A stretch of DNA of 64,000 nt from Glycomyces artemisiae (GTDB taxonomy: Bacteria > Actinomycetota > Actinomycetes > Mycobacteriales > Micromonosporaceae), in contig NZ_PVTJ01000001.1 in NCBI RefSeq assembly GCF_003002955.1, positions 372,001-436,000 of the forward strand, read 5' to 3'. The position numbers and the translations under genes were made by a program. How positions within the stretch are numbered: the first letter of the stretch is position 1; every line of letters starts with the position of its first letter. Of this stretch, positions 8,841-17,325 are shown one piece after another. The notes under the pieces were generated by a model. It was not told the DNA's origin and did no database searches. It saw nothing but the letters and a program-made list of their open reading frames with translations.

Positions 8841-10481
8841 CTACTTCGCGGCACCCCTGGCGGCCTGCCGTCCCGAGAACAGGCACCCGCCCAGGAACGT
8901 CCCCTCCAAGGACCGGTATCCGTGCATCCCGCCCCCGCCGAACCCGGCGGCCTCCCCGGCCGCGAAGAGCCCCGGCAGCGGCTCCCCGTCGGCCTTCAGG
9001 ACCCTGCTGTCCAGGTCGGTGTGCAGCCCGCCCAGCGTCTTCCTCGTCAGCAGGTTCAGCCGCACCCCGATCAGCGGCCCCGCCTTCGGATCGAGCAGCC
9101 GGTGCGGCGACGCGACCCGGATCAGCTTGTCGCCCCGGTAGTTCCTGGCGCCCCTCAACGCCGTCACCTGCAAGTCCTTCGTGAACTTGTTCCCCATCTC
9201 GGCGTCCCTCGCCTCGACCGCCGCCCGCACGGTCTCGTACTCCAGCAGGCCCTCCCCGGTGATCGCGTTCATCTTCGCCACCAGCTCCGGCAGCGTCCGG
9301 GCCACCGCGAAGTCGGCCCCGTGCTTCTTGAACGCCTCCACCGGCCCTGGCGCCCCCGGCAGCACCCGCTTCAGCAGCAGCTTGACGTCCTTCCCCGTCA
9401 GATCGGGGTTCTGCTCCGACCCCGACAGGGCGAACTCCTTCTCCAGGATCTTCTGCGTGAGCACGAACCAGGTGTACTCGTGCCCGGTCGTCATGATGTG
9501 CTCCAAGGTCCCCAAGGTGTCGAACCCCGGGAAGTAAGGAGCGGGCAACCGGCGCCCCGTCGCGTCCAGCCAGAGCGACGACGGCCCCGGCAGGATCCGG
9601 ATGCCGTGCTTGGGCCAGATCGGATCCCAGTTCTCGATCCCCTCCGTGTAATGCCACATCCGATCCCGATTGATCACCTCCGCCCCGGCGTCCTCGGCGA
9701 TCCCCAGCATCCGCCCGTCCACATGCGCTGGCACGCCGGAAATCAGCCGCTTGGGAGGCGTCCCCAACCGCTCCGGCCAGTTCTGCCGCACCAGATCGAA
9801 ATTCCCGCCGATCCCCCCGGAGGCAACGATGACGGCGCCGGCACTGATGGAGAACTCCCCGAGCGCTTCCCGGCTCGTCGACACCCCGCGAGCGGACTCG
9901 TCAGGAGAAAGCAGCGTCCCGGAGACTCCGGTGACCCGCCCGCCCTCGACCTCCAGCCGATCGACGCGATGCCGGAACTTCAGCTGCAACCGCCCATCGC
10001 CGACGGCCTGCCGCACCAACCTGACGAACGGCTCGATGATCCCCGGCCCGGTCCCCCAGGTGATATGGAACCGCGGCACGGAATTCCCATGCCCCTGCGC
10101 CGTGTACCCCCCGCGCTCGGCCCACCCCACCACCGGGAAGAACCGCACCCCCAACGAGTGCAGCCACGCCCGCTTCTCGCCCGAAGCGAAGTCGACATAC
10201 GCCTCGGCCCACTTGCGAGGCCACGCGTCCTCATCCCGATCGAACCCCGCGGTCCCGACCCAGTCCTGCCACGCCAGCTCCCGCGAGTCCCTGATCCCCA
10301 TGAACCGCTGCTCCGGCGAATCAACCAGGAACAACCCCCCGAACGACCAGAACGCCTGCCCCCCAAGCGACTGCTCGCCCTCCTGATCGACAACCGTGAC
10401 CGTCTTCCCCAGCCGCACCAACTCAGAGGCAGCAACCAACCCCGCCAACCCACCCCCGACGACAACGACGTCACTGCCCAT
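8841..10481 (-). CDS. FAD-binding dehydrogenase (KSTD/fumarate-reductase-like flavoprotein)
   Basis: A 546-residue flavoprotein of the succinate dehydrogenase/3-ketosteroid dehydrogenase superfamily. The N-terminal Rossmann motif DVVVVGGGLAGLVAASELVRLGK binds the ADP part of FAD; SLGGQAFWSFGGLF follows, and LGGLHTDLDSRVL and LFAAGEAAGFGGGGMHGYRSLEGTFLGGCLFSGR close the FAD domain at the C-terminus. The ATG at 10481 has GGGAAGG upstream and begins directly before the Rossmann motif, so I prefer it over a start 27 codons earlier. It resembles the COG3573 group of predicted oxidoreductases; the substrate is unknown and no steroid genes are nearby. Confidence 0.82.
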   Translation of the reverse strand: MGSDVVVVGGGLAGLVAASELVRLGKTVTVVDQEGEQSLGGQAFWSFGGLFLVDSPEQRFMGIRDSRELAWQDWVGTAGFDRDEDAWPRKWAEAYVDFASGEKRAWLHSLGVRFFPVVGWAERGGYTAQGHGNSVPRFHITWGTGPGIIEPFVRLVRQAVGDGRLQLKFRHRVDRLEVEGGRVTGVSGTLLSPDESARGVSTSREALGEFSISAGAVIVASGGIGGNFDLVRQNWPERLGTPPKRLISGVPAHVDGRMLGIAEDAGAEVINRDRMWHYTEGIENWDPIWPKHGIRILPGPSSLWLDATGRRLPAPYFPGFDTLGTLEHIMTTGHEYTWFVLTQKILEKEFALSGSEQNPDLTGKDVKLLLKRVLPGAPGPVEAFKKHGADFAVARTLPELVAKMNAITGEGLLEYETVRAAVEARDAEMGNKFTKDLQVTALRGARNYRGDKLIRVASPHRLLDPKAGPLIGVRLNLLTRKTLGGLHTDLDSRVLKADGEPLPGLFAAGEAAGFGGGGMHGYRSLEGTFLGGCLFSGRQAARGAAK

Positions 10482-10606
10482 CGCCCGACCACCTTCCCAA
10501 GCAGCGAATACACCCCTACCGGCGCGTAGCAGAGGTATATCAGTACCTCGAACCTCCGTCAACCAACCTGGAAAATGCGTGGTGAGCCGGCTTGTCCTTG
10601 TGCCAT

Positions 10607-10618
10607 TAGACTTTGCGC
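10607..10618 (+). promoter_or_regulatory. -10-like hexamer for a leaderless helicase mRNA
   Basis: TAGACT ends 6 nt before the helicase ATG at 10619 and there is no Shine-Dalgarno sequence, so transcription probably starts at or next to the A of the start codon. No good -35 was seen. Confidence 0.4.
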
Positions 10619-13600
10619 ATGTCTGAGCTCGAACCCGGTGTGCATGAGGCCCTTGTGACGGAAGCGATTCGAGAGAAGTTGGCGTCTTTCGATGCGGATT
10701 TGATCAGACAGGCGGATCTCGACAAATTCGACTATGAGGAGATGCTGGCGCGGTTCCTCGGAGACCTTACGCGCAAAGTGCTCAGGCGGGCCGGAGGCTC
10801 AGACGGGGAGCTGGCGAACCAAGTCAGTATCACGAATCGCATTGTTGAGGCCCTCGCTGCGATCCACGAGGACGAAGGAGACAACGACTCACGGCTGGTC
10901 ACGGAGCATCCGAAGGTCCTGCTCGATATCGCGGAGAATCGGCTTCCTGATGGATCGGTGAACTTCCCGTCCCGGCCGCAGGTTGCCCTCACCAGCAGCG
11001 CCTTGTTGGTCAACGGCCGGGAGCAACCACAAATCGGACATGAGGTCGCCATGGAGCTGCGGACGGCTGATCGAGTTGATCTCCTGTGTGCCTTCGTGAA
11101 GTGGCATGGCCTTCGACTTATCGAGAAAGAGCTGACCGACTTTATCGACCGAGGTGGTCGGCTGCGGGTCATCACGACCACCTACATGGGCGCCACTGAC
11201 GCGGCGGCTGTTGAACGTCTGCGTGACCTGGGGGCCGAGGTTGCGGTCTCATACGACACGCGCCGAACCCGCTTGCACGCCAAGGCGTGGCTATTTCACC
11301 GCGCATCGGGCCTGGACACCGCCTACGTGGGTTCCTCGAACCTCTCAAGATCGGCCATGCTCGATGGCCTTGAATGGAACGTCCGGCTGGCGCGTGCTGA
11401 GCAGCCGCATCTCATTGACACCTTCGCTGCGACGTTCGAGGAGTACTGGAACGATCCTTCATTCGAGCCATACAAGTCCGAAGACGATCGTGTTCGACTG
11501 AAGGAAGCGCTCGACGCGGAAAATGGAGTCAAGATCGATCAGCTGACGATCGCTAACATCGACGTCATCCCATATCCCTATCAAAGTGAAATCCTGGATG
11601 AGCTAGCCGCGGCAAGGGAAGAACACAGCCACTGGCGGAACTTGGCTGTCATGGCAACCGGGACGGGTAAGACGATTGTTGCTGCGCTGGACTATGACCG
11701 GCTGCAACGAGCGGGAACCGTGAAAACCTTGCTTTTTGTCGCACACCGCAAGGAGATCCTCGAACAAAGCCTGGCAACCTTTCGAACCGTACTGAAGAAT
11801 GGCTCGTTTGGTGAACTCATGGTCGACGGCAACCGACCTTCAAAGTGGCAGCATGTGTTCGCATCAATTCAATCACTTGGTTCTCTGACTGATCTAGAAC
11901 CAGATCATTTTGACATGATCATCATTGATGAATTCCATCATGCTGCTGCGAAGTCCTACGAGAAGCTCCTCGACCACGCTGACCCGAAGGTCCTGCTGGG
12001 CCTTACTGCAACGCCGGAGCGGACTGACGGGCAGGACATCCTTCACTGGTTCGATGACAACAAGCCGACGGTGGAGCTCAGACTTTGGGAGGCGCTCGAA
12101 CGAGGTCTCCTTGTTCCGTTCCACTACTTCGGGATCCATGACAACGTCGATCTTTCCGGAGTTGCCTGGAGACGTGGTCAGGGGTATGTTCCCGCCGAAC
12201 TGGCCCAACGCTACATGAGCATCGATACCCGAGTGCCCCTCGTCGTACAGGCGCTGAAAGACAAGGTCGGAAATATAGGCGCGATGAAGGCGGTGGGGTT
12301 CTGCGTGAGCATCGAACATGCCAACTTCATGGCTGAACGGTTCGAACACCACGGTATCCCTTCACGAGCCATCACCTCCAAGATGACCTCGGTGGAACGA
12401 GCAGAGGCGTTGGCGCAGCTCAAGAACGGCATGCTGAAGGCTGTATTCACCGTGGACCTATTCAACGAGGGTGTCGACGTACCCGACATCGACACGGTCC
12501 TGTTCTTGCGGCCTACGGAGAGTGCAACGGTGTTCCTCCAGCAGCTTGGCCGGGGGCTCCGTCTGACCAAGGACAAGGCGGTCCTCACGGTCCTGGATTT
12601 CGTGGGGAACCAACACCGGGAGTTTCGATTTGACAAGCGCTTCACTGCGCTCACCGGCATCGCCCGGGGTCGACTGGCAGATGGAGTCGAGGCGGGGTTC
12701 CCGACTTTGCCTGCCGGTTGCTCGATCGACCTCGACCGTGAAGTCAGCCGGATCGTGCTCGCCAACATCAAGCAGTCGCTGGCCTACAGCATCAGGGATG
12801 CGAGCGAGGAGCTTCGCAGCCTGGGCAGGATCAGCCTTCGGCAGTACCTGCATGAGTCTGGCCGAGAACTTGAGGACCTCTACGCCGGAGACCGAGGTGG
12901 TTGGGCCCGCCTGCGACGCGAGGCAGGCATGGAATCGCGACCGCTCAGTGACCAGGCATTTGACAAGCAGCTTGGAAAAGCATTCAACCGCATGCTCCAC
13001 ATCGATGACCCGCGTCGCCTTGAGTTCCTCCGGGGCATTCTCCAAGGTGACACTCCGCCTCAGTACTCCGAGTTCAGCGACTTCGAGAAGCGGATGCTTG
13101 CGATGCTGCATGTGGGTATCGACAGCACGAAGCCGATCGCCAGCATCAGCACGACTCTGGAACGACTGTGGGGAAACCCCGTCCGAAAAGACGAACTCAT
13201 TGAGATTACGGAGATCCTCCAAGACCGGGTCCACCGAGTTGCGAAGCCAGTTGATGTAGTTGCTCACTTGCCGCTCCGATTGCATGCCCGTTACACGAAG
13301 GACGAATTGTTGACGGCGTTCGGTATGGACAGGCCTCGTTACTGGGTCGCAGGAGTCCGGTATGTGCCCGAGGAAGCGGCTGATGTCTTCATGGTTACCA
13401 TCGACAAGAGTGGTACAGGGTTCAAGCCATCAACGATGTACAACGACAGGGCAATTTCACTTACCCGCTTTCAATGGGAGTCGCAAGGTAACACTTCGTT
13501 GGCTTCTCCTACCGGCCAGCGGTACATCAATCACGACCAGCTGAAGAACTCGATCCACCTCTTCATTCGTCACATCAAAGAAGACTCCGGACCCTTCCTG

Positions 13601-13720
13601 TATTGCGGCCCGATGCACTATCGAAGCCATCAAGGCGAGAACCCTATCCAGATTGAATGGGAGCTCGAACATGAGCTACCTGCGGACGTCTTCCATTATG
13701 CAAAGGTCACTACCGGCTAA
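10619..13720 (+). CDS. PLD-nuclease / SF2 helicase / DUF3427 fusion protein
   Basis: A 1033-residue multidomain protein. Residues about 120-285 form a phospholipase-D-type nuclease domain with TRLHAKAWLF (HxK) and VGSSNLS. A superfamily 2 helicase follows: Walker A ATGTGKT at about 346-352, Walker B DEFH at about 437-440, LTATPERTDG and the motif VI region QQLGRGLRL. The last ~200 residues match DUF3427 (VAGVRYVPEE, FKPSTMYNDRAISLTRFQWESQ). The reading frame has much lower GC and uses AT-ending codons far more than its neighbours, indicating recent transfer. Such fusions occur in genomic islands and are suspected of antiphage or DNA-restriction roles. Its TAA lies inside the left inverted repeat of an IS. 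Domain calls are firm, the role is inferred. Confidence 0.88.
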   Translation: MSELEPGVHEALVTEAIREKLASFDADLIRQADLDKFDYEEMLARFLGDLTRKVLRRAGGSDGELANQVSITNRIVEALAAIHEDEGDNDSRLVTEHPKVLLDIAENRLPDGSVNFPSRPQVALTSSALLVNGREQPQIGHEVAMELRTADRVDLLCAFVKWHGLRLIEKELTDFIDRGGRLRVITTTYMGATDAAAVERLRDLGAEVAVSYDTRRTRLHAKAWLFHRASGLDTAYVGSSNLSRSAMLDGLEWNVRLARAEQPHLIDTFAATFEEYWNDPSFEPYKSEDDRVRLKEALDAENGVKIDQLTIANIDVIPYPYQSEILDELAAAREEHSHWRNLAVMATGTGKTIVAALDYDRLQRAGTVKTLLFVAHRKEILEQSLATFRTVLKNGSFGELMVDGNRPSKWQHVFASIQSLGSLTDLEPDHFDMIIIDEFHHAAAKSYEKLLDHADPKVLLGLTATPERTDGQDILHWFDDNKPTVELRLWEALERGLLVPFHYFGIHDNVDLSGVAWRRGQGYVPAELAQRYMSIDTRVPLVVQALKDKVGNIGAMKAVGFCVSIEHANFMAERFEHHGIPSRAITSKMTSVERAEALAQLKNGMLKAVFTVDLFNEGVDVPDIDTVLFLRPTESATVFLQQLGRGLRLTKDKAVLTVLDFVGNQHREFRFDKRFTALTGIARGRLADGVEAGFPTLPAGCSIDLDREVSRIVLANIKQSLAYSIRDASEELRSLGRISLRQYLHESGRELEDLYAGDRGGWARLRREAGMESRPLSDQAFDKQLGKAFNRMLHIDDPRRLEFLRGILQGDTPPQYSEFSDFEKRMLAMLHVGIDSTKPIASISTTLERLWGNPVRKDELIEITEILQDRVHRVAKPVDVVAHLPLRLHARYTKDELLTAFGMDRPRYWVAGVRYVPEEAADVFMVTIDKSGTGFKPSTMYNDRAISLTRFQWESQGNTSLASPTGQRYINHDQLKNSIHLFIRHIKEDSGPFLYCGPMHYRSHQGENPIQIEWELEHELPADVFHYAKVTTG

Positions 13721-13736
13721 GGGCTGTCCCGTAAGT
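13715..13736 (+). repeat. left terminal inverted repeat of the IS
   Basis: 22 bp whose core GCTGTCCCGTAAGT is repeated inverted at 15093-15114, with GGCTAAG at the outer tip of both copies and one mismatch at the eighth base. Confidence 0.85.
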
Positions 13737-13753
13737 GCTCGGTGGAGCCTTGG

Positions 13754-14173
13754 TCAGTTCGCTTCTGGGGCGCTTCCGGTGGCGCCAGCATCGCGCAGCG
13801 ACTTCCCCAGCGGCCCGGTGAGGTTGCGGGGATACCGGCGCCACCACCACCAGTCGGGCTCGCGGAGCTTATGGAAATGGGAGAGCGCTGCGCCGTCGTC
13901 GGCGATGGTCGCGGCCGTGAAGCGGTTGTCCAGGGCCATCAACCTCGGTGTCCAATCCTGGACTACGAAGTCATGGAGCAGCCCAGACGCCTCCCAGAGC
14001 CAATTCCGGCTGTAGAGGTCGTTGGTGTACTCGTGGATGGTGTGGCTGTAGCCCTGTTCAACCTCGCCCACCAGTCGCTCCCACTTGTCGACCATCTCAG
14101 CGACGGTGAACGCCTTCCGCCAGCCGTCCCGATGCAGCAGCTCGCCCACCTCTACCTCGCCATACGTACTCAT
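13754..14173 (-). CDS. hypothetical protein carried within the IS
   Basis: A 139-residue protein with balanced composition and GC intermediate between island and chromosome, so it looks like a real gene rather than an antisense artefact. It is acidic in the first half (VEVGELLHRDGW, MVDKWERLVGEVEQGY), has no signal peptide or membrane span, and carries an unusual tryptophan run in EPDWWWWRRYPRN near residue 107. I do not recognise a family. It is divergent from the transposase and lies inside the element's inverted repeats, so it travels as a passenger if those repeats are functional. Its ribosome-binding site is weak. Confidence 0.6.
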   Translation of the reverse strand: MSTYGEVEVGELLHRDGWRKAFTVAEMVDKWERLVGEVEQGYSHTIHEYTNDLYSRNWLWEASGLLHDFVVQDWTPRLMALDNRFTAATIADDGAALSHFHKLREPDWWWWRRYPRNLTGPLGKSLRDAGATGSAPEAN

Positions 14174-14283
14174 TGCGACAGGTTCTCACAGACATCCTGC
14201 AGATCAAACGGGTATCTCCGACCGCTCGCTGATTTCGAGCCTCCCGAATCGAACGCCGTTGGAGCGCAATAGATCATGATGTT

Positions 14284-15054
14284 GTGTCAGGAGTGATCTC
14301 GGCGGGGGACGATTCGATGGTGCTCCTATTCAGCGGGCTGAGTCCTGGCCGGTTCGCGAACCTGGTCCGTCAGCTTCGCCGGGAAGGTGCCGATCCTGCA
14401 GTCCGGGGCCGCCCTTGGAAACTCACCTTTGAGGATCGGGTGCTGCTGGTCGCAGCCTACTGGCGTACCAACCTCACGATGCGTCAGATTGCGGCGTTGT
14501 TCGGCACTTCGAAGTCGGCTGCCGACCGGATCATCGATGACCTTGCGCCGAAACTCGCGCTCCGCCCAAGGCAGCGGTATGCGCCGGAGACGGTGTTGAT
14601 CGTTGACGGCACGCTGGTTCCGACCAGGGATCACGCCGTCGCGGCCAAGTCGAAGAACTACCGATACTCGACCAACCATCAGGTGGTCATCCATGCTGAC
14701 ACCCGACTGGTGGTCGTCGTAGGGGAGCCCCTGCCGGGCAACCGCAACGACTCGATCGCCTTCGCCGCCTCCGGCGTCGACCACGCCACCCGCACCGCAA
14801 CAGTCATCGCTGACGGCGGCTACCAAGGCACCAGAGCGGTGATCCCCCACCGGCGCAGGGCTAAGGACGAGTCACTTGTCGACTGGAAGGAGGCGCACAA
14901 CGCTTCCCACCGAAAGGTCCGCGCGCGTATCGAACACACCTTCGCGAAGATGAAGGTCTGGAAAGTGCTGCGCGACTGCCGACTACGCGGCAATGGATCA
15001 GCCGAAGCGATGGCCGGCATCGCCCGGCTCCACAACCTCACCCTCGAAGACTGA
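14284..15054 (+). CDS. IS5-family DDE transposase (DDE_Tnp_4 type)
   Basis: A 256-residue transposase. The N-terminal part has a helix-turn-helix (LTMRQIAALFGTSKSAADRIID), followed by the DDE domain: VLIVDGTLVPTRD (first Asp), LPGNRNDSIAF with DGGYQGTRAVIPHRR (second Asp region), and KVRARIEHTFAKMKVWK (Glu). It would cut and join the element's ends at the inverted repeats. The frame opens with GTG at 14284; an ATG at 14317 has the better ribosome-binding site (GGGGGA) and may be the true start. The frame is intact, so the copy may still be active. Confidence 0.88.
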   Translation: MSGVISAGDDSMVLLFSGLSPGRFANLVRQLRREGADPAVRGRPWKLTFEDRVLLVAAYWRTNLTMRQIAALFGTSKSAADRIIDDLAPKLALRPRQRYAPETVLIVDGTLVPTRDHAVAAKSKNYRYSTNHQVVIHADTRLVVVVGEPLPGNRNDSIAFAASGVDHATRTATVIADGGYQGTRAVIPHRRRAKDESLVDWKEAHNASHRKVRARIEHTFAKMKVWKVLRDCRLRGNGSAEAMAGIARLHNLTLED

Positions 15055-15092
15055 CACACCGCGAGCACCTCAACGGAACAGGCGGACAGTCA

Positions 15093-15114
15093 ACTTACGG
15101 GACAGCGCTTAGCC
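15093..15114 (-). repeat. right terminal inverted repeat of the IS
   Basis: Reverse complement of the left repeat at 13715-13736 with one mismatch; the core reads ACTTACGGGACAGC on the plus strand. Confidence 0.85.
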
Positions 15115-15525
15115 TGCAGAGCGTGAAGGACTTCTTCTGTGGTGCCGGTTTCGGCTATTAGGGGGAAGATCTTGGTCGTTGCGTGGGTGTGGGATTCGGT
15201 GGTGAGGTCGGTTGTTGCGTCGGCGGGGATGGTGAGGTTGTAGCCGTGTTCGTGGGCGGAGCGGGCGGTGGATTCGACTCCGAGGGTGGTGGCTATGCCG
15301 GTGATGACGAGGTGGGTAATGGCGTGGCGGCGGAGGTGGAGGTCGAGGTCGGTGGCGTGGAAGGAGCCCCAGGTTCGTTTGGTGATGACGGTGTCGGCGG
15401 GGTGGGCGAGGCCGTCGAGACGACGACGTCGGCGAGCTTGTTGGGGGCCGTAGGGCGTGATTCGCTGCCTTTTGCAGGTCGATGATGAGGAGCGCGGTTC
15501 GCTCGTCGAGCTTAGTGATCGGCAT
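15112..15525 (-). pseudogene. decayed isochorismatase-family hydrolase
   Basis: The start is well preserved (MPITKLDERTALLIIDLQKA, the catalytic-Asp segment of isochorismatase-like hydrolases), but the frame then turns into Arg/His/Pro repeats. In another frame the C-terminal half resumes as VITKRTWGSFHATDLDL and THLVITGIATTLGVESTARS, the family's usual segment around its active site (here TTLGV replaces the expected Cys-containing turn). Only about 138 codons remain against roughly 185 normally, so there is a frameshift plus loss of the middle. The resumed frame reads into the IS right repeat. It follows a MarR gene, a common arrangement. Confidence 0.72.
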
Positions 15526-15540
15526 GTTCCTGGGTGCTTT

Positions 15541-15978
15541 CTAGTCGGTGGTGAGGCGTTCGAGGAGCTTGAGGGCTTCGGCGAGCGTGGTTCGCTCTGC
15601 CGGGGTGAGGCGGTCCCGGATGGCTGTTCCCAGCCATTCGTCGCCCTCTAGCTGGGCGCCTTGGAACATGGTTCGGCCGGTGGGGCTGAGAGAGATGAGT
15701 TGGCGGCGGCCGTCTGAGGGGTCGGGGCGGCGTTCGATGAGGCCGCGTTCCTGGAGGGCGGCGAGGGTGGGGACGACCGCTTGGGGGCGGATGCGTTCGG
15801 CGGCGGCGAGGGCGCTGACCGAGGCGTCGCCCTCCTTGCCGAGGCGGCTGAGGAGCGAGGCCTGGGAGGGTGTGAGTCCTTGGTTGTCGGAGAGCTCCTT
15901 GAAGCGCCGGTAGAGGCGGCCGAACACCGCCCGCAGGTCGCGGGCGATGTTCGGCGACGAGTCTCCTGGGCTTGACAT
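15541..15978 (-). CDS. MarR-family transcriptional regulator
   Basis: A 145-residue winged-helix regulator: LTPSQASLLSRLGKEGDASVSALAAAERIRPQAV is the recognition-helix region and GLIERRPDPSDGRRQLISLS is the wing, both standard for MarR. It would act as a dimer repressing its own operon until an effector binds. The next gene downstream, 15 bp away, is the broken isochorismatase, so its natural target may no longer matter unless it regulates elsewhere. The region upstream of its start contains inverted TTCAAG/CTTGAA-type sequences (around 15995-16030, with CAAGCCT and AGGCTTG arms) that could be its operator. Confidence 0.85.
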   Translation of the reverse strand: MSSPGDSSPNIARDLRAVFGRLYRRFKELSDNQGLTPSQASLLSRLGKEGDASVSALAAAERIRPQAVVPTLAALQERGLIERRPDPSDGRRQLISLSPTGRTMFQGAQLEGDEWLGTAIRDRLTPAERTTLAEALKLLERLTTD

Positions 15979-15991
15979 GCGAAGCGCCTAG

Positions 15992-16022
15992 TTGTTCAAG
16001 CCTTCTTTACCAGGCTTGCTTG
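15992..16022. promoter_or_regulatory. candidate MarR operator
   Basis: Between the MarR start and the upstream gene lie TTCAAGCCT and AGGCTTGCTTGAA, an inverted repeat separated by a short AT-rich spacer (TCTTTACC). This is the size and position expected of an autoregulatory MarR site. Confidence 0.5.
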
Positions 16023-16033
16023 AAGAGTTTCGA

Positions 16034-16309
16034 CTACTGCGGCGGGCCCGGGAGTTCGGTCGGGGGTGGGGGGAGCTCCCAGGCGGCGTGGCGGAGCTGG
16101 GTGACCAGGTGGTCGGCCGCGGCCTCGACGTCGTCCTTGCGGAGCTTGTCGGGGAGGCGGTTGGTGGCGATGCGGGAGAGGATCAGCACGTTGAGGGCCG
16201 TCTCGCGCAGAAGCTGCGTCAGCGGGATGCGGTGGCGCGCCCCGGCGAGGGTGGTGATGGCGTCGGCGAGTTGATCGAGTTCGGGGTATTCGGCCTTGGG
16301 TGTCTCCAT
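16034..16309 (-). CDS. small hypothetical protein
   Basis: A 91-residue acidic-to-neutral protein with a perfect AAAGGAG 7 nt before its ATG at 16309, a strong argument for a real gene. Mostly helical: PELDQLADAITTLAGARHRIPLTQLLRETALNVLILSRIATNRL, then a Pro-rich tail ELPPPPTELPGPP. No membrane segment, cysteine or known motif is visible and I do not recognise the family. Confidence 0.65.
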   Translation of the reverse strand: METPKAEYPELDQLADAITTLAGARHRIPLTQLLRETALNVLILSRIATNRLPDKLRKDDVEAAADHLVTQLRHAAWELPPPPTELPGPPQ

Positions 16310-16453
16310 CGGGTTGCTCCTTTGGGTGTGCAGTTGTGCTTGCGGCAACTCAGAGGGTATGGACGACTACCGACAGTTCTCGACTAATTGCGAGGGTGGT
16401 GTGGTCAGGGTCTCTCCGTGAACCGGGCTCTTGTCTGCCCGGTTCACGGGAAC

Positions 16454-17269
16454 CTATGCACGGCAGAGGATCTCGCCGTGGGGGATCATCAGCCAGGATT
16501 CCTCGGCGGCGCCCCAGGCCTTCCAGGCGTTGGAGATCGCCTGGAGCTCATCGGCAGTGGCGTGACCGCCGTTGAGGGCCTGCTTCGCGAAGTCGGAGTG
16601 GAGGCTGCGGTCGGCCCAGAGGCCGCCCCACCAGGTGCGGTCAGGCTCGTCGGAGAAGGTCCAAGTGGACGAGGTCGCCTCGATCGCCGTCTCGGGGAAC
16701 CCGGCCTTCAGCGCCCAGGACTTGAGGCGGCGGCCGGCGTCGGGCTCGCCGCCGCCCGCGCGGGCGACGGTCTCGTAGAGGTCGAGCCAGGCGGTCAGCC
16801 CCTCCGACTCCGGGAACCAGGTGAAGGCCGCGTAGTCGCTGTCGCGCACCGCGATCAGGCCGCCGGGCTTCGCGACGCGGCGCATCTCGCGCAGGGCCTG
16901 GACGGGATCGCTCACGTGCTGGAGCACCTGGTGCGCATGAACGATGTCGAACGTGTCGTCCGGAAACTGGAGACTGTGGACGTCGGCCTGCTCGAACCTC
17001 GTGTTCGTGAGCCCGCGCTCGGCCACCGCGGCCTCGGCCTTCGGCAGGATGTCCGCGACGTAGTCCACCCCGGTCACCTGCCCGCCGTGCGCGATCTCCG
17101 CGAAGTCCGCAGTGATCGTGCCCGGCCCGCACCCGATGTCGAGGATCGTGTGGTCCGTCTTGAGGTACGGGAGCAGATACCCCGCCGAGTTCTCGGCCGT
17201 GCGCCAAGCGTGCGAGCGCAGCACCGATTCGTGGTGGCCGTGGATGTACTTCGCAGTCTCGTGTGCCAT
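16454..17269 (-). CDS. class I SAM-dependent methyltransferase
   Basis: A 271-residue methyltransferase. Motif I HTILDIGCGPGT lies near residue 42, the acidic loop VTGVDYV follows, then FEQADVHSLQFPDDTFDIVHAHQVLQHVSDP (motifs II-III) and MRRVAKPGGLIAVRD (post-motif III), as in UbiE/arsenite-type Methyltransf_11 proteins. The C-terminal 110 residues (WTFSDEPDRTWWGGLWADR) would shape the acceptor pocket. The acceptor is unknown and neighbours give no hint; it stands alone between small genes on the same strand. Confidence 0.85.
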   Translation of the reverse strand: MAHETAKYIHGHHESVLRSHAWRTAENSAGYLLPYLKTDHTILDIGCGPGTITADFAEIAHGGQVTGVDYVADILPKAEAAVAERGLTNTRFEQADVHSLQFPDDTFDIVHAHQVLQHVSDPVQALREMRRVAKPGGLIAVRDSDYAAFTWFPESEGLTAWLDLYETVARAGGGEPDAGRRLKSWALKAGFPETAIEATSSTWTFSDEPDRTWWGGLWADRSLHSDFAKQALNGGHATADELQAISNAWKAWGAAEESWLMIPHGEILCRA

Positions 17270-17325
17270 GCCGCAGAGACTACCTCTGCCGTATCAGCTA
17301 ATGGGAGAACGATTTCATTATGTGG

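Larger units (their letters stand above)
13715..15114. mobile_element. IS5-family insertion sequence with passenger ORF
   Basis: A 1.4-kb element bounded by 22-bp inverted repeats (one mismatch). It holds a DDE transposase on the plus strand near the right end and a divergent 139-residue ORF in the left half. The GGGCTGTCCCGTAAG-type tips are typical of actinobacterial IS5-family elements. No clean target-site duplication was found. The left repeat contains the helicase stop codon and the right repeat overlaps the end of a broken isochorismatase gene. An alternative is that the left repeat belongs to a different, partly deleted copy. Confidence 0.75.

Noticed and set aside
13715-15114. Target-site duplication of the IS
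   Set aside because: TAA/TTA and CTAAG/CTTAG at the ends are inverted rather than direct and fall inside the repeats, so no true duplication is shown.
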